Shown piece by piece: positions 36,701-49,100 of a stretch of DNA of 62,445 nucleotides. Source of the DNA: Gryganskiella cystojenkinii (lineage: Eukaryota > Mortierellomycota > Mortierellomycetes > Mortierellales > Mortierellaceae); contig JAAAIG010000112.1 in NCBI GenBank assembly GCA_015852425.1, positions 1,579-64,023 of the forward strand, given 5' to 3'. The position numbers and the translations under genes were made by a program. A model generated the notes under the pieces. It was given only the letters and a program-made list of their open reading frames with translations. It did not search any database and was not told where the DNA came from. Numbering within the stretch: position 1 is the first letter of the stretch; every line of letters starts with the position of its first letter.

Positions 36701-38547
36701 CAGGTCTCGATTGATTTCAGTAATGGATCCAACACCAAATATCCGATCGCCCTGTTAACGACCTTGTTGGTCTTGCTTCGATCCAAGGCTGAGCATAAGC
36801 ATGCAGATCTCCCCCAGTACTTGGATAATTTGGTCCCTCATTTGATTGGCATGTGTATCTACCCAACATTGAACCAGGATGAGGCTGCGGAGCATATTAT
36901 GATGAATGCCGAGATCTTGGAAGTTGTTGCTGGTATCACGCGTGTTGTGATGATCCACGTCGATACAGCGTAAGACTCGAATTTATATTGGTAACCGACC
37001 GCCATTGGGGTTTCCACGAGCTGGAACACACGTGTAATTAACTCTTGTACTTTCTACCTATATGACTCATTAGTGCTCAAAACGAGTTTGTCAAGGCCAT
37101 CTTTAGCATCTTTGTCCACGGAAACCTCTCAATCTTGCCCGGTTACAAGGCTGATGCCGGACATACCGCATTTGCCCCCTTGAGTGCAACCGGTCGTGTC
37201 TCTCAACAAAACACCTCGGTTCTCTTCTCGACAGTGATCGATGGTTGTCGTCAACAGGTGGGAACAAACAGAGAATGAAATTCATTGTATTATTTAGGAT
37301 TTGTTTATACTGATACCTCCTTTTCTTTATCTTTTTCCATAAAAAGACAACCTTGCCAGTCGAGAATGTTCAACAATTGACAGGATCTCTTGTGGAGATC
37401 GCGATCAAGACCCAGAATGTGATTCAACGGACAGCACTCTCCAAGGCCGTGGCAACGATCCTCAACAAGTTCAACAAGGGCAACGTTTTGGAATCCTTTA
37501 TTGGTCAGACCTTGATCCCAGAATTGAACTCGATTATCCGTCAGGAACAAGCCTCTTTCGAGGCACGAGAGGCAGCCTTGATTGTTTACACCTGGATCAC
37601 CAAGGCCTTGGTCCTGAGCACAAACAATCTTGGATACGATATGTCGGGCGAATTGATGAACATCTTTGCGGTCCCTAAGTTGGGCAAGATTGCTGCGGAT
37701 GGGTTTAGCCTCGTCATTGGCGAACAAAGGGATGTCTTGACCAAGGAGACTTTTGCAGTCCTTCGCGTAAGTGAGCTCTTTTTTATGTTTATTCTTTTGG
37801 ACCCTTTTTTTTTTTGTCGTGTTTGTGCAATGTCGAAAATGGGATTCCAAGAGTCTAATTTCACCCTGTTATGCACGCGACGATTTTTCTTGATAGCTTT
37901 TGTACAAGCAAAGGTTCTTCAACTACTGTATCCCAGTCCTCGTCAAGGGCTTTGAGAACTCGACCAATGAAGTCCGTCATAACTTTTTGATTGCCCTCTC
38001 GCATGTTCTCAGGAATATTCCCAAACAGGTTCTCTTGACTGAACTCCCACCGGTAAGCTTTTAACATCCTTTGCACATACGGTCGCTTAAATACGGAGGT
38101 TTTGTATCTGAGAGAAAAAAAAAGAGCTAATCATCGTTGTGTTTTTTATTTTTTTTATTTTTTTTTCCCCAGCTGTTGCCAATGCTGGTCCACTCTTTAT
38201 CTTTCCCCGATCCCGAGTTGAAATCGTCAACGATTGAGACCTTCCAGATCATTACCAAGGATGCACCTGGATTGATGGCAGATCATCTCTCGACCCTGAC
38301 ACCGCTCCTGATCTCGCTTACCAACGGTGAAGACTCGGCCAACACGATGAAGGTCCGCATGGCGGCCTTGAAATGTTTGGCGGCTCAACCAAAGTCATTG
38401 CCGTTCACGGCATTGAGACCTTATAAAACCCAGGTGTTGAAGGAACTTGAGAGGTCATTGGATGATAAGAAGCGTCTTGTCCGCAGGGAAGCGGTTGAGT
38501 GCCGTAGTCAATGGTTCACGTTGAACGGCAGTATCGCCAGTGCTTAA
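33779..38547 (+). CDS. MMS19: MMS19 (MET18) cytosolic iron-sulfur targeting protein
   Basis: Sixteen exons (33779-33863, 33959-34048, 34164-34226, 34328-34460, 34571-34665, 34762-34901, 35006-35194, 35343-35441, 35552-35774, 35888-36049, 36139-36364, 36469-36969, 37074-37257, 37347-37766, 37897-38052, 38173-38547) close in frame to give 1046 residues, the normal family length. Recognition rests on the N-terminal block DLFEVTFCYFPITFRPPPDDPYGIT, given here only as its core FCYFPITFRPPPDDPYGI, and on the C-terminal DDKKRLVRREAVECRSQWF. The rest is a helical HEAT-repeat solenoid. MMS19 works with CIA1 and CIA2 to hand Fe-S clusters to nuclear enzymes such as XPD and replicative polymerases; the C-terminal HEAT part docks the CIA proteins. 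No break or odd codon use was noticed. It is unusually intron-dense for this window. Confidence 0.95.
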
Positions 38548-38944
38548 AGAACAGGCGGAAATAGCCCCCTAAAAAGATTACGAGGGTTGGTAACGGGGAC
38601 GATGTAGATTATTAAAAAACAAAAACTACCTTTTTCTTTTCTCTTCATGCCCGACCCTTTTTTTTTAATTGTATTTTTTATTTGTTAACGAGGTGGCTTT
38701 TTCTCACTCATGGACCCTTGTTGGAGTACTTCGGCTAGGTGTGAATTTTGCGTTTGATATTCTGTCAGACACTCATAAAAAAATAAAAAATAAAAAATAA
38801 GGAGCAAGGTAATCATATCAAAACGTTGGTGGAACAAATTGAATAAAATAAACACTGTTGCTGGTTGTTTGTTTGTTACGATATATATATATGTATATAA
38901 AAAACGAAAGGATGAAGTACCAAGTAGAATTGAAGAAAAGAAAG

Positions 38945-38985
<41 letters not shown>

Positions 38986-39051
38986 CCAAAAAAAAAAAAA
39001 CAAAAGAGGTGGCAAAAAAAAAAAAGGAAAAAAAAAAAATTGCAACCTCTC
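38548..39051. repeat. Convergent 3' spacer with long A-runs
   Basis: This spacer lies between the ends of MMS19 and the helicase gene. It contains a TA-type dinucleotide run near 38881-38900, a 37-base A run (about 38945-38981), a GGGCCC interruption, and further A runs to about 39040. On the minus strand these are T-tracts just downstream of the helicase stop. They may be a real terminator-like AT region or a length-unstable assembly artefact. No coding signal was seen. Confidence 0.6.
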
Positions 39052-42000
39052 CTAGTACTCTTCAAAAATATCTTGCTCTCGAGGATCAAAAGAGCGTTCC
39101 AAGACCAGTTTCGAGTTGGACATGCGCTTGAACTCCCGATCGTTCGAGGGCCATGAGGTTGGAGACTTGACATGCTGCCCATGCTGCCCATGCTGCGATT
39201 GCTGCGACTGCTGATAATGCTGGTCGTGCTCTTGTTGAAGAGGCTGTTGTGGTTGTTGTTGTTGTTGATTGGGCTGCTCCTGTTGCTGCTGTTGTTGTTG
39301 AGTTGTTCTGGCAATTGAATTACTACTGCTACTGGTCGAGTGTGAAGACTGATGTCCAAACTGTCGACCAGGCCCTCGCGGCAAGCTCATATGCTGCATC
39401 TCTGGAGTGTCATCATCCATGTTCAGAGACCCTAAGGCAAGACGCTCCATGGCGGCCCTCGTATCGTTGTCTTCTTCGCGATCACCATCGTCCTCGAGGA
39501 CGCCTTGGTCGTGATGATTGCTAGAACGGAGCCGTTGCTGGTTATTGTGGTTGTTGTCCGCCGCCAATAGCTCATGCTCGTTGCTCAAATCAAGCTCATG
39601 ACTCAAAGCATGACTAAGACCTTCTAAACTTTCATCATAGCCCTGTCGGCTCCGATCGTATCCTCTGTGATCGTCTTCGTTATCATCTCCATGGAGACCT
39701 TCCTCCTCATCATCCTCTCCTTCGTGCTCGCCATCTTCACCGTCTTCGCCCTCATCCTCCTCATCGTCATCGTCATCCAGTTCGGATTCGGATCCGGTCG
39801 GGGCCTCGATGAACCCTTCCATATCCATATCGGTGTTTCCGCCTAACCATCGGCGTCTATCCAGGTTCCCGACAAATTGGGAGACAAACGAGTTCATCTC
39901 CAATCGACCGATCAGGGCTTCTTTGGCACCCTTTTGGCTGGAGGTGTGCGTGTTCAAGATAGAGTCTGGTAAAGCGCAGCCAGTATAGGCGCCGTTGCGG
40001 AGGCAGAAATGCAGGTACTCGGCCCAGTATTCATCCAGAACAAGAAGCTCTGGGTTGCCAACAATGACCATCATGGCCATGGCTCTTGTCAACGCCACAT
40101 TGAATCGCTTCCGGAAATGGACCAGGCCAAGGCCTTGACGGACATCCTGATCCAAATACTTGGCGCGACTTCTAGTGGTGGAAATGAGCATAATCCTGTA
40201 CTCCTGTCCTTGATAGTCCTATTGTATAAGTCATACAAAGGAAAATTGTTCATGGTCAGCCCAGGTTGTCCACCAAGAAGGAAATAAAAATAGTAAAAAA
40301 AAACAAATAGAGCATATATACATATACATCGCACATACCTCAACAGTTCCAACGTTCACGCTAGAATAACCTTTGGCACGCAGCTGTTGACGCAAGACCT
40401 TGACTTGCTCACGGAATGGAGCAATCACACCAATATCCGTCATTTTGACATTGAAATAGTCTTCCTCGTCATTAGACCTTGTCAACAGTCTCTCCACAAT
40501 TGACTCGATCTGCAACGCCTCGTCCATGTTGTACCAGGAAACTGCCTCCTCCAAATACGACGAATCCAGACCAGTGACTCCGACAAACGCAATAGGACAA
40601 TCGGGGTTTGGAAGAATGGGACATCCAAGCATGGAGGTCACCTTAGTTTCGTCTGCAGATGCAACCAAAGTGTCGTTGTAGAACATAGCCGAAGGCATCA
40701 TCAACATCTTGGGATGACAACGATAGTTCTGCACTAGGTTTGCAAAGCAAGGGATCGTCTTTTCAAGGAACGCCGTGTCCTTGGCCTTCTTTGCTTGAGT
40801 ATGTGTCGATGAACTCTTGTTCCGGGCATACTTACGACTTTGAGGATGGTCACGATACAGCGGTTCGGCCGTCATCAGGCGTTCCAAGAACGACAGTTGC
40901 AGCTCTGGCAAGAATGTCTTGGGTCCAAGCTGATAGTGGTCACCACAGAGGACAATTTGTGGCGCCGACTCGGTTTCCTCCAGCAAGCAAAGCAACGGAA
41001 TGTCCGTTTCCGGTTCAATAGCCTGCGCAGCCTCGTCAATCAACAGGTGAGTCCAATGAGAGCGAGAGGGGTCGCCATCCACGACCAAGCCCTTGTGCAA
41101 AAAGTATTCACGAAGGCTCGTGTTACTGGCCCCGGATGAAATTAACAGAGCTGCATCCGCGCACGTACAGACAACAATGCGGAACTGCAACAAGTCTTGC
41201 AAAGGTGGGACGTTGAAATAGACGGATCCGAAGCAATAGGGCATGATCGCAGTCGGTACTTCTGCAAACGTGCGCGAAGGAGCATTTAGACGCAAGAGAT
41301 ACTGTGGCTTCAAATACGGTATAAGACGACCCATGATCGTGTCGCAAGCAGAGTGCGAGGGCGCTGTAATCAAGATGTGCGACTGCGTATCCGACATCAA
41401 TATCTGCAAAGCTGTTTCTGCAAGCGTCTTTGTCTTTCCAGTGCCTAGAATTTTTTGAAGAGGAAAAAATCACGTTAGCGATCTTTCACGCAAAATAACA
41501 AATGGTGAATAAGAGTTGATTTTTTTTTTTTTTTTTTGAATCCTTACCAGGAGGTCCTGAAATAACAAATGGAACAGGTCCATAGTCACTTCTGACAATG
41601 CTCTGAACAGCCGATTTCTGCTCCCAATTCAGCGATGGGTCAACAAATTCGAGGGTTAGGCTAGGCAACTTTGTCCTAGTCTTTGCGTCATGGATGGTAG
41701 GGAACAAGAACGAACGGACAGAATAAAAGCGATCGCCTTCTTCGTCTCCAGTCGAGTCCTTCGGGTCCCGAGGGTGATATCCAATGAACTCTTGGATACC
41801 TCCAACAGCCCGCGACATTTCCTTGATCCTGTTGTGGTTCACTTTGAACTGAACATTCCATCTCTCGTGACTGAGCGATGGAAGTGCTCCGATTGGAAGA
41901 TGGACATAAATACAGTTGGACCGCATGTTCGTGCCATGCACAAACGTTCGATACTCGATTCCTCTAAAGACACCGTTGGTCACCTGTCGAACGATAACAG

Positions 42001-45000
42001 AGTCGCCACGAAGCAAAAGCGGGCATCGCTCCGAAAGACCAGACACCTGGATCTGGAAATAGCTCGAGGCTGCATCAAAGACTTTGATCTCGGTCATGAA
42101 CAAATTATACGATGCGACATCCTCTTCGAGAAGGTACTGCTCCACCTGCAACAGCGGCTGTAGGCGCGACGCGTACGTGTCCGCTGAAAGATCAATGCTG
42201 ATTTGGCCGGGGAGAATGATCTCCAAGGACTCGACAGGCTGCGGCTCTAGCGGAAATTTGCCATTGTGTCCCTTGTAGCAAGGATGGTCTTGCGTCTTGA
42301 GGTAGTCCTGAAAGTCAATTGTCTCGACCTGATCGCCAGTGAACACTGTGGTCGCCTTGATCACGTTGAGGTTTTGAACCCACTGAGGAACGTAGGTTTT
42401 GGCGTACGGGTCCATGTCTCTGTCCAACTGCGTGTTATTTGTAACATGCCAAGTCATCTTGCGACCAATGATCGACGATTCGTTCACCAAGATCAAGAGC
42501 CAGCTCGTAAAGAAACCCAGATTGGCTATTTTCATGCAAGAGAGAGGGAATGGAGTGAGGTTGTTAGCATAAAGATTACTAATGAAAGGAAAGAGGCTTT
42601 ATCAAGCTCAATGTTGATGATGAAGCACTTACGTCCAGTCGAGAGTTCGATATTAAAGTTTGCAAACATTGGCTCTGTGCCATTTGCTGGGTGAGCATAA
42701 ATGGTCTGCTCAGAATGGCAAGTCAATTGGTCAAACTGGTTCGGGATGATCTTGAGGACCTTGAGCTGAACAATACGGTGCCCATGGTTCTCGATGCGGA
42801 CGGTTTTGATGACCGGATCCGCCTTTGGATTGACACTGCCAAAGTCAATGTGAGCGGGGACCAACAGGTCATGATTCTCGCGCAGGAGATATTCTTGATG
42901 ATGGTCAATCCACTCTGTAATGTCCTTCAAAGCCTGCGCCTTCTCGAACGGCTCTTGCTTTTTGGGTGTACTGGTACCGTCCACGGGGCTACCGACCTCA
43001 CTTGGTGACTTTGACGACTTTCCATGACGCGTCCACGCACTGAGATAGTCGTACTTTTGCAACAGTTCGAGCAGATCCAGATTTTCCTGAATCGTGTTTG
43101 GAGCCTCACTTCCTGTGTTTGATCGGTGAGGCGAACCATTCGCTGGACTTTTGGCTAATACCTTGTAATCTGCAGGGCTCGAGGCGCGGGTCGAGCCCGC
43201 CTTGGGCGGAACTGAACCACGTCGAGACTCGGAGGTGGACCGCATCATGTCTGTTCCGGCAGCAAACAACCGTCCTGCCTCGCTCCCTTGTCGACTAAGA
43301 GCCACGTGTCCGGGGGGTGAGCCAGACACGGAAAAGCCAGAGTCTTCGGGACGGCCGGTGTTTCCATTTAGGTTCTGCAAGGGGCTGCTTTGAGGGTTTG
43401 GGATCGGAATACCAGCGGCATTGGCTGCAGCGTGCGAAATCATGACCCATTCGTTGCCGTTGTAGATTGGAAAGTACCCGGCCGGTATTTTTAGGATACC
43501 AGCTGGAGTGCTCTCAGATTCGGCATTCCCGGCGTGTGGAGGAGTGCCCTGACCGTTTCGAGGGGTCGCCTGCGGCTTTTGTTGTTGTGATTGTTGTTGC
43601 GGTTGCTGCTGCTGCTGCGAGGCACTACGTTGCAGTTGCTGTTGCTGTTGCTGTTGAGGAACGGTGTACGAGCTGAGAACAGGCTGAGAGTTGTGCTTTA
43701 GGGGCTGAAACGGCGGGGTCTGGCTATGGCCCTGTTGAAGAACACGCTGACGTGACGGCTGAGGGGCTACCAAGGGGGTTCCCGCGATACTACTGAGTTG
43801 AGACGACAAAGGACGACCACCGACGCGCTGTTGGTGATTGTTGTTATTGTTACTATTCTGTTGCTGTTGTTGTTGGTGGTGGTGCAGCTGCTGTTGATGA
43901 TGATGATGATGATGAAGAGGAGGAGGATACTGATAATGCTGATACTGATAATGCTGCTGTGGTTGTTGAAGATAGTACTGCTGTTGTTGTCCATAAGGCA
44001 TGGGGGAGCCCATAAAGTGGTTGTACGGATCCTCGTATGTTACTGGGTCAAAGTAGGGCTGAGGCGAGTAGTCGCCCTGAGGGCCAAGAAAGAGAGTCTG
44101 GGGTATACTGAGCGGGGTCTGGTCTGGATGTGGCATAGGCGAGTAGGGCAAGACCGCCGGACCGGGGGCAAGGGGCCAATGACCATTGCTCGAAGAAAAG
44201 TTGCCGTGGCCACCGCTACTGCTTCTGTGGAAGGGATTCTCTTGCATAGGTTGCTGTTGCTGTTGTTGCTGGTGATGTGGCGCTGTGGCAGTCGCTGAGG
44301 TTGTCGCAGATGCAGTTGCTGCGCCAAAGGTGGTATGAGCTGCGGGAGGTGGATTACTGCTAATACTATTCTTTGTGTTGACGTTGCTGCCACTGCCGCT
44401 GTTGCTGTTGCTATTGCTGGTCTGGGCCGAGTAAGAAGGCGAAGCGGAATCCGAATAATTGCGTGTAAGGGTCTGACCATGTGGAAAGAAGCTCACAGGC
44501 GAGACGCGGCCACTTGAAGACGAAGAGATCGCGTTGGGAGCACCGTGACCTCCACTACCGTTACCGCCAGGAAGAGGGGGAGAGCGCGCGCTTGATCGGC
44601 TGGGACTGGGACTGGGGCTTTGCGAATATCTCTGTTGCTGCTGTTGATGCATAGTCGAGCCGATACCGCCAAGAGTTGCGCCAGTCGGGGTGTGGGGGTT
44701 GAAGGAAGCACTCAGAGAAGGCGGGGGGAGGGAACCATTCGGGAAGGGCATGGGGGACGAGGAGGAGAAACTTTGTCGGTTGGACTGTTGTTGTTCTTGA
44801 AGAGGATGATTCTGATGACCAAAGGGGGGAGGTCGACTACCGACAGAAGTAACAGCAGGGTACGAGAGTCGGTGGTTGTTGCTGTTGTTGTTATTCAGGT
44901 AGTTGTTTCCCCGAGTAGGACTGGTGCCAAAGAGCGGTGGAGTAGGGAGAGAAGGGTGCAGGGGCACTTTGTTGGGGTTGAAAGGTTGCTGGTGCGGATG

Positions 45001-45069
45001 GTGCATCTGCTTGTCCAGAGGAGGGGAACCGGAGAAGACGTGGTCCAGGGCAGGCAAGGACAAGGACAT
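39052..45069 (-). CDS. SF1 RNA helicase, MOV10/UPF1-like, with long Q/N/S-rich N-terminus
   Basis: Four exons on the minus strand (45069-42633, 42525-41548, 41444-40339, 40218-39052) give 1895 residues; all introns are GT-AG. Residues 1 to about 650 are low complexity (His/Gln/Asn/Ser/Pro; several poly-Q runs). A short folded block follows (about 670-810), ending with a beta-rich MSP/ASH-like piece around LVPAHIDFGSVNPKADPVI. The helicase core then shows Walker A GPPGTGKT (1136-1143, split by intron 2), DEAAQ near 1275, GDHYQLGPK, DYQGQEYR and VALTRAM near the end. This set is typical of Upf1/MOV10/SDE3 superfamily 1B helicases. The C-terminal 300 residues are acidic and again Q-rich. A role in cytoplasmic RNA turnover or silencing is likely by family. 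The start is the first ATG after a pyrimidine-rich leader; the N-terminal length is the least certain part. Confidence 0.85.
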
Positions 45070-46151
45070 GCAGGTTGTGACCTTCAACAAACCGAACTAT
45101 GGATGGTTCCTTTTGGGATTCAAGGAGAATTGGAACAAAAGGACAGAGCAAAGACTCTCCTTTTTTGAAGCGTGGGAGAAGGGACTGCTGCTCGCACAGA
45201 CAGACAGACTGACGGGACTGACAGGACTGAGAGGACTGACAGACAGACAGGCAGGCAGACTGTTCAAAAAGGGAGACTGTATGAATGAATGGACAAAGAG
45301 AGGAGGGAAGAAGAGAGAGAGAGAGAGAGAGAGAGAGGAGGGAGAGGGAGGAAAGAAAAGGATTTTAATGAGAGCCGAAAGGAAAAAGGAACGGAAGAGA
45401 AGGGGTGTTCTGTCCGAATGGGGGAGACGAAATCTCTTTTTTTTTTTTTTTTTTGTTTCTTTGGCCAAACAAAGAAAACAAATACGCGGTGTGTGTCCCG
45501 AGACTATGATAGGGGGGCGGGCACAGTTTCTTGTTATTCTTTTTGTATATCCCCAGTGACAACACAATCCTCTGTGATGGACCATTCAGCCATCATTACT
45601 CTTTCACTCCCTTATCGTCATTAGTTCTTGACTCACACAGCACATGGACATTGATTCGCACACACACACCAGACCCTTTGTTTTGGACAAACACAAACAC
45701 AAACCCAAAAAATTAAAAAAAGGGTCCTACCTTTGTATTCACACCCTTAATTCGAAAACAAGCGTCAAACGCGTGACTGTTTATTTTAAGCAAAGAACAG
45801 TCCCATAGTCGTTGCTTTGATGAAGAACGAAAGAATGAATGAATGAATGAAAAGCAGCGCCTCTTCTTCTGCAGCGTCTCCTCCCCCCTCGTGTTCGCCT
45901 TCCCTTTCCTAGACCATCATTCCTTTGCTTCTCGACTCGAAGGGATCTCTTCCAGGACCCTTTTTTTTCTTTTTTCTTTTTACCNNNNNNNNNNCCTTCT
46001 ATTCCTTCATCAGTGGACCCAAGGGACAAGAACAACGTCAACGCGTCCTTTTCGGTCAGGAACCGACATCCCACCCTATTCTCTCGCATCAGTCCGAGGA
46101 TAAAAAAAAAAGAAAAAGAAAACAACAATCACAGAAATCGCATCCAACAAC
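45070..46151. promoter_or_regulatory. Divergent region, helicase gene and POM152
   Basis: This is about 1.1 kb with strongly biased sequence. It holds GACAGACTGAC-type degenerate short repeats (about 45195-45265), a GA dinucleotide run (about 45312-45337), a T18 run near 45437-45454 and purine-rich sequence that is pyrimidine-rich in the sense of the helicase gene. A gap of ten Ns sits at 45985-45994. No gene is evident. Upstream non-coding exons of either gene cannot be excluded. Confidence 0.5.
45985..45994. other. Assembly gap (10 N)
   Basis: Ten ambiguous bases are flanked by T-rich homopolymer sequence on the left. The true length of missing sequence is unknown. It lies about 160 bp before the POM152 ATG, so it affects only the presumed promoter or leader. 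Confidence 0.99.
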
Positions 46152-49100
46152 ATGCCCCCACCGGTCCCATTAAAGTCCACCACCTCCTCAGGGACAAATA
46201 ATAACAACAACCGACCCAGGAACGCCTTCCCCTCGAACGCGCGTATCCCTCTCGAGTACTGTGACGGTCCGACCCAACGGCTCTACGCGGTCTCGGCTTT
46301 TGTTCTCCTTCAGGCCTGCAAGATCGTTTACTGGTTCTCGATCTCCCAGTCCGATTATGCTGCAGAGTTCTTTGGTTTCATTCTCTGGTTGTCCCTGGAT
46401 GCCGCCTTTTTAATGGCCCTGAACTACCTCCGGATCCCCTGGCTCGAGTTACCAAACGTCCGATTGATCCTCGCCCTTTTGCTCCTCACCATCCTCAACT
46501 TTGTCCTCTTCACCATCCGGGAGGTAATAGAATACACAGCGGATCAAATTCTGTTGACAAGAGTGTTGGATGACGGGAGGGTTTTTTGAATCTGGATCAA
46601 AAATAACCGATTCTTTTTTTTTTTTGGACTTTGCACTTAGGTCTCACCGGCTGCGATTGCTCGCTCATCATTATCAAAAGGTATTGATCATACAAAAGCG
46701 ATTGGATCCGGAAACTCTGCACCGTCTTGAGTGCGAGCATTATTGATCTGATGCAAGAAAAATCTAGAAAGCGTTGCCGATCTAACCCTTTTTTTTTGTA
46801 TCCTTTTCTTTCATTGCTCGGATCTAGTCTGGGGATACACTGGCTCATCATCAACATCAAGGGGCGATAACGCACTTCTTCATGGTAACGACTCGTTTCT
46901 TGGATCTGAGCAAGGGCTGTGACAGTCGCTAGCAGAGAATTAGAAACGAAGAACTGACGTCTCTTCATTAATCAACACATTTGTCATTATTAGATCAAGA
47001 CGAACATCTTCTCGGTCGTCATACTGTTTTGAAGAAGCCCTATAGGTAATAGCCAACTCGAGAGTTACGCAAGACTCCCTTTGAATCAACGTTGATCAAG
47101 GGGAAACACCACACCTAACCAAAGTCCTCTATTTTGTTTCTTCCCTTTTCTATTTAGCACGGCTATTTTCAACCCAGAGGACCGTTGCTACTGTGTGCCG
47201 GATGCGAGCCTCAAATTTTTGGAACCACCAAAGATCACCATCGCCTTCAACGACAGCGACCCCTACACTTTCGAATACTCGATCACCTCCTTCGAGACTG
47301 GACTTGCCTCAACTCAAAAGCTGACCGGACCCTTCAAGGAATCCGACCCTGTCCTGCGCAAGTTTGGCTCTATTGGCACAGTTTCTAGTTATAACCTCAC
47401 TGCCTCGACAGTTGGTGCTTACAAGATTCATCGGATCCTTGACAAGGAGGGCGTCGATATTCGGTTTGATCACAGCAAGGAAGTTTATGTCGTACCTTGT
47501 CCTGAGGCCAAGATTGACCAATACAATCAATCCTTGGAGCAATGTACTGGAAAAGGCAACGTCGATATCCCCATCGCCGTTCGAGGTCTCCCACCCTGGA
47601 CAGTGACCTATCGTCGCAAGTCCCATACCGACAGGAAAGATGATCAGGAACTTCAGATCGATGCTGAACCAATTGATTACTCTTCCCCTTTCCTTCCCGG
47701 ATGGTCAAAGTCCACCAAACAGGATTACGGTTGGGCGAAACAACACGAGATGAACTTGTCTGTCAGTCTGGGTCTGTCGACCCCCGGAACTTATGATTTC
47801 CAGGTCACACGTGTCAAGGACGGCTGTGGAAATGTTGTCGAGCTGAACTCGCTCGTGGCCTTGGGTGCTCGTGAACCCGAGATTCGTCATGTGGAAGTCC
47901 GGGATCGCCCTTCAGTCTCCATGAACTGCGATCCTCGGAAACCCATCAAGATTGTGAAACAGAACAAGGCCAAGAAAAACAGTATTCGTCTGGCAATCAC
48001 TCGAGGTACAGGACCCTACAGGATCGGATACGTCTACCAAAAGACGGATCTTGATGAACCCGAGGTCATGAAGGATATTGTGAGCGACTCCAAAATGGCC
48101 GAGATCCCAGCAGATCGCCCGGGTCTTTACACCCTCTCGTATATCAAGGATAGCTTTTGCGATGGTGAGGTCGAATTACCCAGGGATTGTGCCGTCACAG
48201 TCGCGAGTCTGCCCACAGTCGATATTGTCTCGCACCCTATCAACGATTCCTGTGTGGGTGCGATCGGTGTGACCGTTGATGCCACGTTCACTGGAGAGGG
48301 ACCCTGGAAGGTCTGTTACGATGTCTACCGGGATAACCGACTTTTGGCCACAGATGTCTGTCCGACCTCGACCAAACCGCGCCTCAACCTCGATTTGAAA
48401 CCCGATCAGTCTGGCAACTTTGAGTACCGATTCAAGTCTGTGAGCGACAAGAACTATGGAAACCAAGCCGTCATTGCTCCTCCAATCTTTCAAAACATTC
48501 ACCCTCAACCCTCAGCCAAATTCAGGGATACCGAGAGCCTCAAGACCTGCAAGGGGTCCTCTGCCGACTTGGACGTGGAACTCTCTGGAACTGGACCCTG
48601 GGATATCGAATACCGTATTATCCGTGGCACCGAGAGCCAGTTGTTGACTTTGAGGAACATTACCAAAAAGTCGGCCAGGCTCACATTGCCACCCTTTGAA
48701 CGCGAGGGTACCTACTCGGTGGTAAATTTCGTGGAGACGGCTTTCATCTGGAGTACTTATGGACAAGAAACTTGGAGTGACGACTAATGAGGCACCGATA
48801 CATTTCTCTCTCTCTCTCTCTCTTTCTCTCTCTTTCTCTTTGTGTAGGATCTTGGAAAGGTGACGGATCTCGCTAATGGATGTCAAAAGGACTTGCGTGT
48901 CTCGGATGTGGCCGTCGAAGTCTCGCCCGGACCTCCCACTGTCGCCTTCCAATGCGAAAAGCCCATCGAGTTTGCGGAGGGGGGCAGTGTCGATCTCAGC
49001 ATCCATCTCACAGGAGGAAAGCCATGGAGACTTCAGTACGGTCTCGAGGGCGGTGATGTTATCGAGGCAATGTCAGTCGACAGAAATGCGCTTGTGACGG

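Noticed and set aside
45190..45560. Plus-strand open frame through the GACAGA and GA repeats
   Set aside because: Composition is driven by simple repeats and it lies in the leader of the minus-strand helicase gene.
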